This document shows, piece by piece, positions 25,313 to 33,619 of a stretch of 64,000 nucleotides of DNA (positions are counted from its first letter, which is position 1; the number at the start of each line of letters is the position of its first letter). The notes below the pieces were generated by a model that had not been told where the DNA came from, did not search any database, and saw only the letters and a list, made by a program, of their open reading frames with translations. Position numbers and translations under genes: made by a program. The stretch lies in contig NZ_CP044230.1 of NCBI RefSeq assembly GCF_008727815.1, positions 1,100,001 through 1,164,000 of the forward strand, given 5' to 3'. The DNA is from Streptococcus sp. LPB0220. GTDB taxonomy: Bacteria > Bacillota > Bacilli > Lactobacillales > Streptococcaceae.

Positions 25313-26140
25313 TTATCGAGCGTCCTTACGGACAGAAGTCAATACGAGGGAAGTTGCGACTATAAATAGAGCGGCAAAAGCAAGCAAGGCTCCCCAATTT
25401 CCAAGAATCGCAAGTAGATCATAAGCATAGGTTCCTACCCCATCTTTTTGATAAACTTGCCAGTCAGTATGACCTTGAGACGGGACCATATTGTTCATGT
25501 TTGCAATCCGAAAGAAGGCCGTTGTTCCCCATCTCGTAATGGTCGCATGTGAGATCCACACTAAAAATGGAATTTTTTCATCCAAGGATTGGAGAAAATT
25601 TGAAAACAGCAATTGAACCATCAATACTAGCGGCATGGCTGTCATCGCTTGAGATGATTTTTTTACAAAAGCTGAAATCATTAAGGCCAACATATCTGAA
25701 GTAAAGATCACCAAAAACAAAGTGATCCCAAAAAGGAATATCTGGCTACTGTTTCCTTGGATACGTGGATAGCGCACAACAATGGTTCCAATCATTAGGA
25801 TCGCTTCCGCGAAACAGAGAACCAACTCTGTCAGCACGCGCGCCGTCACATAAGAAGGTAAGGACAAGCCTTTAATTTGGTACTCAAACTTGATGACTTT
25901 ACGCTCATTACAAATACTGGTCACTGAATTAAAGAGACCAATCCAGAGTGCTGCAGAAATAAACATAATGGAAGAAGTTCTCGTAATATGGTATTTATCA
26001 AAAACTTCATTGGCATTAAAAGCGATCGAAATGATGAAAGGAAGAAGAATCGCTTCTAAGACAAAAAATAGAGATTTTTTGTTGATAAGGAGTCGAAGGA
26101 ATTTTCTAAAATAAATCGAGACTTGCTTCTTATCCAGCAT
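25313..26140 (-). CDS. ABC-2 type transporter permease
   Basis: 275-residue integral membrane protein with six hydrophobic helices (about residues 23-42, 55-75, 95-125, 130-155, 165-190 and 245-268), the ABC-2 layout with one permease unit. The ATG at 26140 is supported by AAGGAGAGG upstream. Its first codons overlap the 3' end of the ATPase gene by 11 bases, so the two are translationally coupled. The longer frame to 26206 lies within the ATPase gene. The substrate is unknown; ABCG-type half-transporters of this shape export lipids or peptides. Confidence 0.82.
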   Translation of the reverse strand: MLDKKQVSIYFRKFLRLLINKKSLFFVLEAILLPFIISIAFNANEVFDKYHITRTSSIMFISAALWIGLFNSVTSICNERKVIKFEYQIKGLSLPSYVTARVLTELVLCFAEAILMIGTIVVRYPRIQGNSSQIFLFGITLFLVIFTSDMLALMISAFVKKSSQAMTAMPLVLMVQLLFSNFLQSLDEKIPFLVWISHATITRWGTTAFFRIANMNNMVPSQGHTDWQVYQKDGVGTYAYDLLAILGNWGALLAFAALFIVATSLVLTSVRKDAR

Positions 26141-27470
26141 GGCCACCTCTCCTTTCATTTTCAAACCATTGAACATATTGGTCAACAAGAGCTGCATTTT
26201 CAGCACCTGAAATTTTATGGACGATTTCTTCTAAACTCTGAGCAGCAAAGACTTTCAGGGCATTGTCTACGGAGCCAAAGTAACACAGTCTACCACACCC
26301 TTCCGAACTCTTTCCGACCACCATAACCTTGTCAAAGAGATGACGAATACGATCGGGCGTATGCGTGATGACACATAAGATCTTTCCTTCATCTGTAATC
26401 TCTCTCAGTGTGGTCATGACCTCCATAACCATGCTTCCATCGACACCGGAATCCGGCTCATCCATAAAGAGGATTTCGGGGCGCGTGATGTATTCCATGG
26501 CTATCGTGAGTTTTTTCTTTTGTCCGCCAGATAGAGAAGAACACTTGGATCCTTTAACAGATTCCAAATCCAGCTTTTTCAGAACAGATAGCACTTCTTC
26601 TTTGCGAAGTTCAGGATGGTCTGCTAATTCAGATGGACCATAGAGTTTAGCCGCATCTTCTAGATTCTTATAGACCGTGTCTTCCATTCGGTAATGCTCA
26701 TCAGGAGATTGAGGTGCCAGGGTGATGACCCCTTGTTTCTTCCCATCATTTAACAGATCTACGCCATTAAAATAAGCACTGGTATTTGAATGAACAAGTC
26801 CTGTCACTGCTTCCATAAAGGTTGATTTTCCAGCACCAGAACCACCCAGAATTAAGATCATTTCCTTGGGTTTAAATTCTACCTGAATATCCTTGAGGAT
26901 GGTCTTACGATTTAAGAGATTTCCGACTGTTACATCTTGAATAGCAATCGTTAGTGATGAATGAGAAAAATCCTCGCGCTCCCTAGTTGAAACAGATGGA
27001 TCTGCAGTTGCTGCCTGAAGATCTTGGTAAATGATCTGTTCTCCTAGTTGGACAACCAACTGATTTGATAATACTGCACAATCAATCCTAGCAAGCGAGG
27101 ACAGATCCATCGGAAAAGCATCTTTTGCAATGGTCTTCCATTCAAGGGATTGCATTTCAACAATGATGAATTTTGAGCGAAAAACATGGCCGTCAGCGTC
27201 ACAAAGATGAATAATGGAACGATGATTTAATAAAACACGTTGATTTTTCGGATAGGTGACACCATCCACCTCAATCATTCCAGACAAACATTCCAGAAAC
27301 CATTGACCGTTTAGAAAATGGAAAACAGCTTTAGAGGGGGACTGAAAATCATCAGCCAGATGCAAATCTGCCTGACTTTCTTGAGAAATACCATCAACGC
27401 TCAATCCATCAAAAAGTGGAATAGCTGTAAAATCCTGATTTAGATAGGTATAGATGGTTGGGTTTTGCAT
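26130..27470 (-). CDS. ABC transporter ATPase with N-terminal FHA-like domain
   Basis: 446-residue protein in three parts. Residues about 1-110 form a beta-rich segment like an FHA domain, with two short repeats of LNQDF/LSVDG and a strand-turn pattern ending HRSIIHLCDADG; the classical FHA Gly-Arg, Ser and His residues are only partly kept. A second short FHA-like or linker part runs to about 175. The ATPase follows: Walker A GGSGAGKSTFMEA (about residues 211-223), Q-loop, signature LSGGQKKKLTIAMEYI, Walker B ILFMDEPDSGVDG, H-loop THTPD. The ATPase is of the ABCG/White type. FHA domains read phosphothreonine, so a link to a Ser/Thr kinase is conceivable (inference). It forms one operon with the permease and the zinc-ribbon protein. 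Confidence 0.82.
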   Translation of the reverse strand: MQNPTIYTYLNQDFTAIPLFDGLSVDGISQESQADLHLADDFQSPSKAVFHFLNGQWFLECLSGMIEVDGVTYPKNQRVLLNHRSIIHLCDADGHVFRSKFIIVEMQSLEWKTIAKDAFPMDLSSLARIDCAVLSNQLVVQLGEQIIYQDLQAATADPSVSTREREDFSHSSLTIAIQDVTVGNLLNRKTILKDIQVEFKPKEMILILGGSGAGKSTFMEAVTGLVHSNTSAYFNGVDLLNDGKKQGVITLAPQSPDEHYRMEDTVYKNLEDAAKLYGPSELADHPELRKEEVLSVLKKLDLESVKGSKCSSLSGGQKKKLTIAMEYITRPEILFMDEPDSGVDGSMVMEVMTTLREITDEGKILCVITHTPDRIRHLFDKVMVVGKSSEGCGRLCYFGSVDNALKVFAAQSLEEIVHKISGAENAALVDQYVQWFENERRGGHAG

Positions 27471-27510
27471 ACATGTAAACCTTTCGAAATAAACTAATTG
27501 GCTAGACAGT

Positions 27511-27536
27511 CAAAACCACCCTATAAGGGTGGTTCA
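27511..27536 (-). terminator. Terminator of the ATP-cone gene
   Basis: Eight-base perfect stem AACCACCC / GGGTGGTT with a short loop and a following TTTTG on the minus strand. Confidence 0.7.
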
Positions 27537-27581
27537 AACACGATTGCATCTACTTCGCGAGCACTTCTCTAGCTTAGTGGC

Positions 27582-27920
27582 TTAGCGAATTTGCTCAAAA
27601 TGCAAATGCACGGCGATATGATCACCATAGCCGCTCCGTTCCAAATCACGTTGCAAGCGATAAGAAATGTAGTGTTCTGCAATGGTAATATAACCAGCAC
27701 CAAGTAAACGGTGCTCAACCATTGATTGGATCATGCTGATGGTTGCGCGTTCTACTTGGGCTTCATCCAAATCCATGGCAACTTTCTTGGTCACTTGAGC
27801 TAGGTTTTGTCGCAAATCATCTGTCAAAACATAGACAACTTGCGCAGCTTTCAAAATAGCTTGGTAAATTTTATCTGGGTTGAATTCAACCACTTCTCCA
27901 CTACGTTTAATGACTTCCAT
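27582..27920 (-). CDS. Stand-alone ATP-cone domain protein
   Basis: 112-residue protein consisting almost wholly of one ATP-cone (VIKRSGEVVEFNPDKIYQAILKAA to about residue 90), the nucleotide-sensing module found at the N-terminus of class I/III ribonucleotide reductases and in NrdR. There is no zinc ribbon (so it is not NrdR) and no reductase domain. A terminator follows it and it has its own AAAGGAG ribosome site, so it is a complete short gene rather than a visible truncation. Its role is unknown; a nucleotide-responsive partner is conceivable. Confidence 0.75.
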   Translation of the reverse strand: MEVIKRSGEVVEFNPDKIYQAILKAAQVVYVLTDDLRQNLAQVTKKVAMDLDEAQVERATISMIQSMVEHRLLGAGYITIAEHYISYRLQRDLERSGYGDHIAVHLHFEQIR

Positions 27921-28062
27921 CGGAGTCTCCTTTATTTTAAATTTTCATGAATACTCCATTTCCTTTATAATGAAATGAAGACCTACTACTTTATTATATA
28001 ATTTTTTTGACAAGAATCAAAGCTCTTTTCAGGACTTAGTGTGGTTAATTGAATGAAAAAAT

Positions 28063-28677
28063 CTAACGATCACTTTTTTCCATGACCACATCTTCTTTTT
28101 TATAGCTGTAGGTCAATCTCCAAAGATGGTCAGAGACATGGTCCAAACGGAAGGTCTTCAAAATTTTCTCCAGAGGTAACTTCTCCATCTCTACTTTTCT
28201 AAGGAGTTCCACTAGTAGTTCACCACCAGCATTGACCGCAATCAGCTGATCTTCATCGCTATCATATTGGAGAAGGACTGTTTTAGTCGGTTTATACAGA
28301 ACATTATAGAGATTATAGGCTCTATCAATTTCAAAATGTTTATCCTTATCAGCTTCTCTTGAGTAGCGGTGTATTGTAAGAGGACCGATTTGAAAAGCCC
28401 CTGCTAAACTAAAAATGAATCCTAAAGCTGCTATTGATTCCCAAAGAAGATTGAGTAGCTTGGAATCGAAGTCAAATATGAAATGAAGGAGCAACAAAAT
28501 AATTCCTGTACCAAATCCAATTAAAAGTAAGAGTGCACCGATGCATCCAGCTTTTTCGCCTGTTTTAATGGTCGGTTTATCATAGATTATCACACCATCT
28601 AACTTATCAAGGCTATGACGTTCTTTAAATTTTTCTAGTTCTAATTTTTCTGAATCCGTTTTCTCTAACTCTGACAT
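28063..28677 (-). CDS. Two-helix membrane protein of unknown function
   Basis: 204-residue protein, not recognised. It has a charged N-terminus (about residues 1-45), two membrane helices (GALLLLIGFGTGIILLLLHF at about 46-65 and IAALGFIFSLAGAFQIG at about 82-98) and a cytoplasmic C-terminal half rich in Lys, Glu and Leu (to residue 204) without obvious motif. It starts 21 bases after the dapA stop, on the same strand, so it may be read from the dapA transcript. No catalytic pattern is visible. Confidence 0.7.
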   Translation of the reverse strand: MSELEKTDSEKLELEKFKERHSLDKLDGVIIYDKPTIKTGEKAGCIGALLLLIGFGTGIILLLLHFIFDFDSKLLNLLWESIAALGFIFSLAGAFQIGPLTIHRYSREADKDKHFEIDRAYNLYNVLYKPTKTVLLQYDSDEDQLIAVNAGGELLVELLRKVEMEKLPLEKILKTFRLDHVSDHLWRLTYSYKKEDVVMEKSDR

Positions 28678-28698
28678 ACATTCCTCATGACAATTTTA

Positions 28699-29634
28699 TT
28701 AATAATCCGGACGAAGAACTCCCGTAATGATCTCTTTGGTTGCATGGTAATCCCCATCTACTACAACCTTGATGATGCGCTTCGCTTCTTCTGCCGGTGC
28801 TGGCACCAATGGTAAACGGGTCGGCCCTGCTTCAAAGCCCATATAGTTTAAGACAGCTTTGACAGGAGCTGGACTCGGATAAGAGAAGAGAGCATTGACT
28901 TTAGGGATAAATTGACGTTGGATAGCCGCAGCCTTTTTAATATCGTTGTGTTCAATAGCTTGGAACATCTCATGTATTTCATCTCCATTTGTATGAGAAG
29001 CCACTGAGATCACTCCATCTGCACCAAGATTCATCGCATGGAAAGCATCTCCATCTTCCCCTGTATAGACGAGAAATTCTTCTGGCTTGTGTTCAATCAA
29101 ATAGGCCATATTAGCAAGAGTTGTACACTCTTTGACCCCAATGATATTTGGGTGTTCTGCCAAACGAAGCATGGTTTCAGGTGTCATTTCTACTACCACG
29201 CGTCCAGGAATATTGTAGATAATAATCGGAAGATTAGATGCATCCGCAATTGCTTTAAAGTGTTGATACATTCCTTCTTGGGATGGTTTGTTGTAGTAAG
29301 GAACGATAGCCAATCCTGCTGCAAAGCCACCAAAAGCATCCACTTCTTTAACGAACTCAATCGAGTCGCGGGTTTCATTGGTTCCGACACCAGCGATCAA
29401 AGGAACTCGACCATTGACAATCTTTTGAACAGCCGCAAAGAGTTGCAATTCCTCATCGTGGGTCAGAGTTGGACTTTCCGCAGTCGTTCCAGCTAAGAGA
29501 ATCCCGTCTGTATGATGAGCCAAGAGGTGCTCGACCAAGTCAGGAAGAGCGTCAAAATTAATGGTTCCATCTTCATGGAAGGGGGTGATAAATGCAGTGA
29601 TGATTTTACAATCTTTTAAATCATTATAAGACAT
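28699..29634 (-). CDS. dapA: 4-hydroxy-tetrahydrodipicolinate synthase
   Basis: 311-residue aldolase-type enzyme joining pyruvate and aspartate semialdehyde, the first committed step to lysine and diaminopimelate. TIM-barrel marks: GTTAESPTL (about residues 44-52, substrate Thr pair), IIYNIPGR with the catalytic Tyr, and GVKECTT with the Schiff-base Lys at about residue 165. Length is slightly above the usual 290 because of the C-terminus. Its substrate comes from the asd product, encoded just upstream in the same direction. The ATG at 29634 has GAAAGG upstream. Confidence 0.95.
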   Translation of the reverse strand: MSYNDLKDCKIITAFITPFHEDGTINFDALPDLVEHLLAHHTDGILLAGTTAESPTLTHDEELQLFAAVQKIVNGRVPLIAGVGTNETRDSIEFVKEVDAFGGFAAGLAIVPYYNKPSQEGMYQHFKAIADASNLPIIIYNIPGRVVVEMTPETMLRLAEHPNIIGVKECTTLANMAYLIEHKPEEFLVYTGEDGDAFHAMNLGADGVISVASHTNGDEIHEMFQAIEHNDIKKAAAIQRQFIPKVNALFSYPSPAPVKAVLNYMGFEAGPTRLPLVPAPAEEAKRIIKVVVDGDYHATKEIITGVLRPDY

Positions 29635-29733
29635 AGAAAAACCTTTCTCTATATAAGAAAGAGGCTGGGGCTTGCTTGCCTTTGCCTCATGATCTGTTCA
29701 TAAAACAAGTTGATTCGTTAGAAAGCTGAGGAA

Positions 29734-29875
29734 GAAATCAAACTCTTCGAGTTGCAGATTTCTGAATCGTGACGCAGTGGTTGATTGGAACTACTCATGT
29801 TTGCAACATTCGTACTTCCTAATCAACTGTGCGGGGGAAAAACTACGAAATCAAACTCTTCGAGTTACTGATTTC
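29734..29875 (-). repeat. Duplicated 29-bp hairpin between asd and dapA
   Basis: GAAATC...AACTCGAAGAGTT...GATTTC hairpins occur at 29734-29762 and 29847-29875, with nearly identical sequence, separated by 84 bases that themselves form an imperfect inverted repeat (GTTGATTGGAA ... TTCCTAATCAAC, about 29782-29828). The copy nearest asd ends in GTAGTTTTT on the minus strand and probably terminates asd. The whole block (about 29660-29880) looks like a small mobile-repeat relic; no ORF is supported in it. Confidence 0.65.
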
Positions 29876-29886
29876 TGTTTTTCTCC

Positions 29887-30963
29887 CTATTTCAATTCAA
29901 ACTTCAATTCAGCTGTTGGACGTACGAGTCCACGTTCGTGAAGGGTTTCTGCGATTTGGACTGAGTTCCAAGCAGCTCCTTTAAGGAGGTTATCTGAAAC
30001 AACCCACATGTGGATTCCTTTTTCAGCATCCAAGTCTCTACGAATCCGTCCAACGAAGGTATCACGTGAACCTACAGCATTGACTGCTTGAGGATAGATT
30101 TGGTGAGCAACATCATCTTCAAGGACTGCACCTGGAAATTCTGCAATAGCAGCTTTCACTTCGTCAATTGGTGCCACTTCTTTTGTTTCAATGTAGACTG
30201 ACTCTGAGTGAGCTGACAAGACTGGAATCCGCACACAAGTTGCTGAAACAGCAATGCTATCGTCTTCCATAATTTTCTTAGTCTCGTTTGTCATCTTCAT
30301 TTCTTCGTATGTGTAGTCATTATCTGTGAAGACATCAATTTGTGGAAGAGCGTTGAAGGCGATTGGATAGTGTTTCTTATCTCCACCTGAAGGTAAGATT
30401 TCTGCTTTAACATCACGTGGATTAACTCCATCATTTAAGACTTCTTTCAACTCACGTTGGGTTTCAAGAATAGCTCCCATACCAGCACCTGAAACAGCTT
30501 GGTAAGTAGACACGATGATACGGTCCAAGCCCCATTTTTGACGAACTGGCTCAAGAGCTACCATCATTTGAATGGTTGAACAGTTTGGACAAGAGATGAT
30601 TCCGTTGTGAGCATCAAGAGCATGGGCATTCACTTCAGGAACAACCAATGGGACATCCGGATTTTGACGGAAATAAGAAGTGTTATCAACCACTACTGCG
30701 CCTGCTTTTACCGCATAAGGTGCATATTTGGCAGATGTTGAACCACCAGCTGAGAAGAGAGCAATATCAACCCCTTCAAAAGCATCTTCAGTCGTTTCCT
30801 CGATGGTCACGTCTTGCCCTTTAAATTGCAAGACTTTTCCTGCAGAACGTGCTGACGCAAGGTAGCGAATTTTATCGATTGGAAGAGTAGATTCTTCCAA
30901 CATTTTGATCATTTGAGCACCAACGGCACCTGTAGCACCGACAACAGCAACTGTGTATCCCAT
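29887..30963 (-). CDS. asd: Aspartate-semialdehyde dehydrogenase
   Basis: 358-residue NADPH enzyme that reduces aspartyl phosphate to aspartate semialdehyde, the branch point for lysine, threonine and methionine. The N-terminal [14 protein letters not shown] is the NADP-binding motif, CPNCSTIQ holds the catalytic Cys (about residue 128), and [16 protein letters not shown] is the typical Rossmann edge. The ATG at 30963 follows AGAGGA and begins [12 protein letters not shown]; the frame continuing to 31044 has no homology and is not used. It lies upstream of dapA in the pathway order asd then dapA. Confidence 0.95.
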   Translation of the reverse strand: MGYTVAVVGATGAVGAQMIKMLEESTLPIDKIRYLASARSAGKVLQFKGQDVTIEETTEDAFEGVDIALFSAGGSTSAKYAPYAVKAGAVVVDNTSYFRQNPDVPLVVPEVNAHALDAHNGIISCPNCSTIQMMVALEPVRQKWGLDRIIVSTYQAVSGAGMGAILETQRELKEVLNDGVNPRDVKAEILPSGGDKKHYPIAFNALPQIDVFTDNDYTYEEMKMTNETKKIMEDDSIAVSATCVRIPVLSAHSESVYIETKEVAPIDEVKAAIAEFPGAVLEDDVAHQIYPQAVNAVGSRDTFVGRIRRDLDAEKGIHMWVVSDNLLKGAAWNSVQIAETLHERGLVRPTAELKFELK

Positions 30964-31051
30964 AGTAAATCCTCTTTCAAAATTTTCTAAAAATTGAGTA
31001 TTTGTACCATTATACAATTTTTTGGCATAAATGAAAAGTACCAACAGTAGG

Positions 31052-31080
31052 AAAAAATCCCGATTCTAAGACCAGGATTG
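31052..31080 (-). terminator. Terminator of the LemA operon
   Basis: AATCCTGGT / ATCGGGATT stem with loop CTTAGA and six T on the minus strand. Confidence 0.75.
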
Positions 31081-31108
31081 TTGATGGTTATTTATCATAA
31101 ATAGCTCG

Positions 31109-31663
31109 TTAGTTCAGGTCATAGTTCAAGTCACTTAAATCTTTCTTACCTTGTGTTTCTTCAGCAAGAAATGGAACTTGATGGATCCCCTTTACACCTG
31201 CTACGATAGACGCCGGAAATGAAACAATTTCTTGATTGATATGGCTGACATTACTGTTGACAATTCGCTTCGCTGCAGCAAGATCTTCATTTTCGTCAGC
31301 AATTTCCTTTTGCAAGGCCAAGAATTGGTTAGAAGACAAGAGCTCTGGATAGTTTTCACCGACTGCACGAATTTGTGCCAAGACATCATTTTGATTGGTA
31401 ATGACTTGGTTGGATTCTTGAATAGTCGCTCCTTGGCGTAAAGCAACTAAATCAGTAAAAATCTCTTGCTCGTGTTTGGCATAGGCTTTGGCTACTTTTA
31501 GCATTTCCGAAATGGTATCATAGCGTTTTACGAGAACGATATCAACCGTTCTCTTTGATTCTTCGATGGTTACTAGATAACGATTGAGGCGATTTCCTAC
31601 ACTAATAAACCAAATGGCCAATAGGGCAAGAAATAATAGGATGATTCCAATAATGAGATTCAT
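31109..31663 (-). CDS. lemA: LemA family protein
   Basis: 184-residue LemA-type protein: one N-terminal membrane helix (LIIGIILLFLALLAIWFI, about residues 3-20), then a mostly helical domain with the family pattern RNRLNRYLVTIEES-like start and repeated Leu/Lys heptads. The role is not established in streptococci; LemA-like proteins occur with DUF3137 partners, as here. The ATG overlaps the stop of the upstream DUF3137 gene in an ATGA junction, so the two are translated as a unit. Confidence 0.85.
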   Translation of the reverse strand: MNLIIGIILLFLALLAIWFISVGNRLNRYLVTIEESKRTVDIVLVKRYDTISEMLKVAKAYAKHEQEIFTDLVALRQGATIQESNQVITNQNDVLAQIRAVGENYPELLSSNQFLALQKEIADENEDLAAAKRIVNSNVSHINQEIVSFPASIVAGVKGIHQVPFLAEETQGKKDLSDLNYDLN

Positions 31664-32661
31664 GATGCTTCTCCTTCAAAAATTGCTGTTATTTCCTTAA
31701 TTAAAGCTAGTTCTTTGCATAATTTATGATATTCAGATACCAAAGATAGTTGATCAATATCTTCCGGTTTTTGGGGCGTCGGAAAGATATAGCGATCGGT
31801 ATACAAAGAAATAAATAGTTTCTTGTCTTTCAAAAATACACACATGACATTTTGAGAAATTTGTCGATCAAACCATTCCAACATCTTAGGGGTGAGAAAT
31901 TTACGGGCAGACAGTTCATCCGTGCAGTAAATATTGTAATTCTCGTTATTGCGAATATCCTCGGTTTCAATCTGAACTTCATCTCCTCTGGCTCCAGGAT
32001 AAACCCCATTCACCTCCCTCTTAAAAAGAAAGGATTTCTTGGTTGGCACAACTCGAAGATGACCTGAGAAATTGATCGGTAGATGTAAAGAGAACACTTG
32101 TCCAAGGAAATCTGTAACTTCCACATGTTCCGTCCTCGTATGACCATTAGATGTCCGGTAACGAGTCTCCGTATGATGGGCATAGAGATTTGACACTGTC
32201 AACTCTTTGTCATCATGAAATGATAGCTCTTTGAAACATAGAAAATCAGTCGACCGAGGACATAAATGCGAGAGAGCTTCAGAAGGGATGGAACCGTCCT
32301 CTTTGATCGAAGCTCGAGGAAAAACTTCCTTTAATACAGGCGAAAGGATATCATCAAGATAGATCTCATCGTTCGAACGAATTCGATCCCCAAACAAGGC
32401 TTTTCGTTTTTTATATTGTGGCCAATAATACAAACCAACAACTAAAAGGATCAAAGGAATAGCTGCAAAACGCAATAAAATGAGAGACAGTATGGCGCAA
32501 ATAATACCAAAGGATCGCAAAACATTCCACTGAAGATTGTTCTTCATCTGTTCTCGGATCAATCCGATGGCATCCTGAAATTGTTTGGAGTTTTCAAGCT
32601 CTTCAATTTTCTGCGAATAGTCTGTAGATGCTGAATCATTAGAATGATAGAAATCTCCCAA
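31660..32661 (-). CDS. DUF3137 domain membrane protein
   Basis: 333-residue protein with a short coiled N-terminus (SQKIEELENSKQFQD), two close hydrophobic helices (about residues 48-62 and 64-80), and a cytoplasmic domain that fits DUF3137 (YLDDILSPVLKEVFPRASI, then HLRVVPTKKSF). The function is unknown; it is a conserved partner of LemA, whose gene overlaps its stop codon. The likely start is a TTG at 32661 with GGAG upstream; no ATG is better placed. Confidence 0.78.
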   Translation of the reverse strand: MGDFYHSNDSASTDYSQKIEELENSKQFQDAIGLIREQMKNNLQWNVLRSFGIICAILSLILLRFAAIPLILLVVGLYYWPQYKKRKALFGDRIRSNDEIYLDDILSPVLKEVFPRASIKEDGSIPSEALSHLCPRSTDFLCFKELSFHDDKELTVSNLYAHHTETRYRTSNGHTRTEHVEVTDFLGQVFSLHLPINFSGHLRVVPTKKSFLFKREVNGVYPGARGDEVQIETEDIRNNENYNIYCTDELSARKFLTPKMLEWFDRQISQNVMCVFLKDKKLFISLYTDRYIFPTPQKPEDIDQLSLVSEYHKLCKELALIKEITAIFEGEAS

Positions 32662-32761
32662 TCAACTCCACTCCTTTCTGACCTAGGCACTTTACTATAT
32701 TATAACACCAACATAACTTTGTAGCAAATGTATTATAATAGTTTTGGACCTTTGAAGACAC

Positions 32762-32912
32762 AAAAAAATCCTGATCCGAAGACCAGGATTTGAGGCACCT
32801 TTCGGTGAGAACAGCCGGTTCACACAACTGTTCAAGGTCCGCTCCTGCGTTACAATTGAATGTAGACCTCCTCAGCGCAAAAGGCTCCTAAGAGCCAATC
32901 GACTCATCGCAT
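32762..32912 (-). ncRNA. Structured small RNA, possible asd-type RNA
   Basis: About 150-nt transcript with its own promoter (32919-32948) and terminator. From 5' to 3': hairpin GGCTC-TTAG-GAGCC; then a multiloop closed by GAGG/CCTC that holds three helices, GGTC...GACC, GAACAG...CTGTTC and the GNRA-type hairpin CACC-GAAA-GGTG; then the terminator AAATCCTGGTC-TTCG-GATCAGGATTT plus T-run (32763-32791). No ORF fits. Its length and location near asd recall the roughly 170-nt asd RNA motif of streptococci, but two genes separate it from asd here. 6S or SRP RNA does not fit by motif. The function is unknown. Confidence 0.65.
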
Positions 32913-32918
32913 GAAACT

Positions 32919-32948
32919 AGTTTACCATGAACATCCACAAACTGTCAA
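32919..32948 (-). promoter_or_regulatory. Promoter of the small RNA
   Basis: TTGACA (32948-32943), an 18-base spacer and TAAACT (32924-32919). The -35 overlaps the stop codon of the upstream repair gene. Confidence 0.75.
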
Positions 32949-33604
32949 GAAGGTAGGTACTTGCTTCCTTCTCGAATACTCAAAGGAGATAACTGCTCTC
33001 GATAGCGGTCGATAAAGGCCCCTACCCAATCCGGATTAACCTTGGAATAATTGCGTAAACTCCAGCCGATTGCCTTATTTATAAATAACTCGCTTTGACC
33101 TAGATTATTGAGGATCACTTTTTCTAACAAATCCGTATCTGTTTTTTCTTTCCTCATAAGCTGGTGATCAATGGCAATCCGCCTCAACCAAAAGTCCTGA
33201 TCCTTACTCCAATCTAGCATAACCTGCTTGGTTTCTGGATAGTGAAAAGTAATCTCTCCGATGATAAGGTCCAATTGATCTATACTGTCCCACCATGATT
33301 TGGTTTGAGCCAATTCCTTTAGCTTTGGAAAATCTTCAGGTCTAAGCTCCTTCTTCTTTTTATCCAGATAATCCATAGCAATATATTGGAACTCACGGTA
33401 AGGTTGCTGCCAACACTCTTCCACAAAAGTCCAATCAATTGGATCCTTTATGAAGGGTTTAAAAAACTCTCTTTCAATCTTTTTGAGAATTGGTTTTTGA
33501 ACGCCAAGAAAGCTGAATTTATTTTTCATATAAGCTTCCATTGCTGAGACTTTCGCTGGATCAGCTTGGTTTTCTAACAATTTCAAAAGAATTTTTGTAT
33601 CCAT
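32945..33604 (-). CDS. DNA alkylation repair protein (AlkD-like HEAT-repeat)
   Basis: 219-residue all-helical protein of the AlkC/AlkD type, which scans DNA for alkylated bases and in characterised members excises 3- and 7-alkylpurines. The sequence is a set of HEAT-like helical pairs: REFQYIAMDYLDKKKKEL, KSWWDSIDQLD, DFWLRRIAIDHQL, NKAIGWSLRNYSKVNPDW. The conserved Trp/Asp/Arg cluster of AlkD (WDSID, LRRIAID, IGWSLR) is present. An AAAGGAGG site precedes the ATG. The stop codon overlaps the promoter of the small RNA. Confidence 0.88.
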   Translation of the reverse strand: MDTKILLKLLENQADPAKVSAMEAYMKNKFSFLGVQKPILKKIEREFFKPFIKDPIDWTFVEECWQQPYREFQYIAMDYLDKKKKELRPEDFPKLKELAQTKSWWDSIDQLDLIIGEITFHYPETKQVMLDWSKDQDFWLRRIAIDHQLMRKEKTDTDLLEKVILNNLGQSELFINKAIGWSLRNYSKVNPDWVGAFIDRYREQLSPLSIREGSKYLPS

Positions 33605-33619
33605 ATGATTCCTCCTTTT

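Noticed and set aside
26140..26206. Longer ABC-2 permease start at 26206
   Set aside because: It lies fully within the ATPase reading frame and AAGGAGAGG fits the ATG at 26140.
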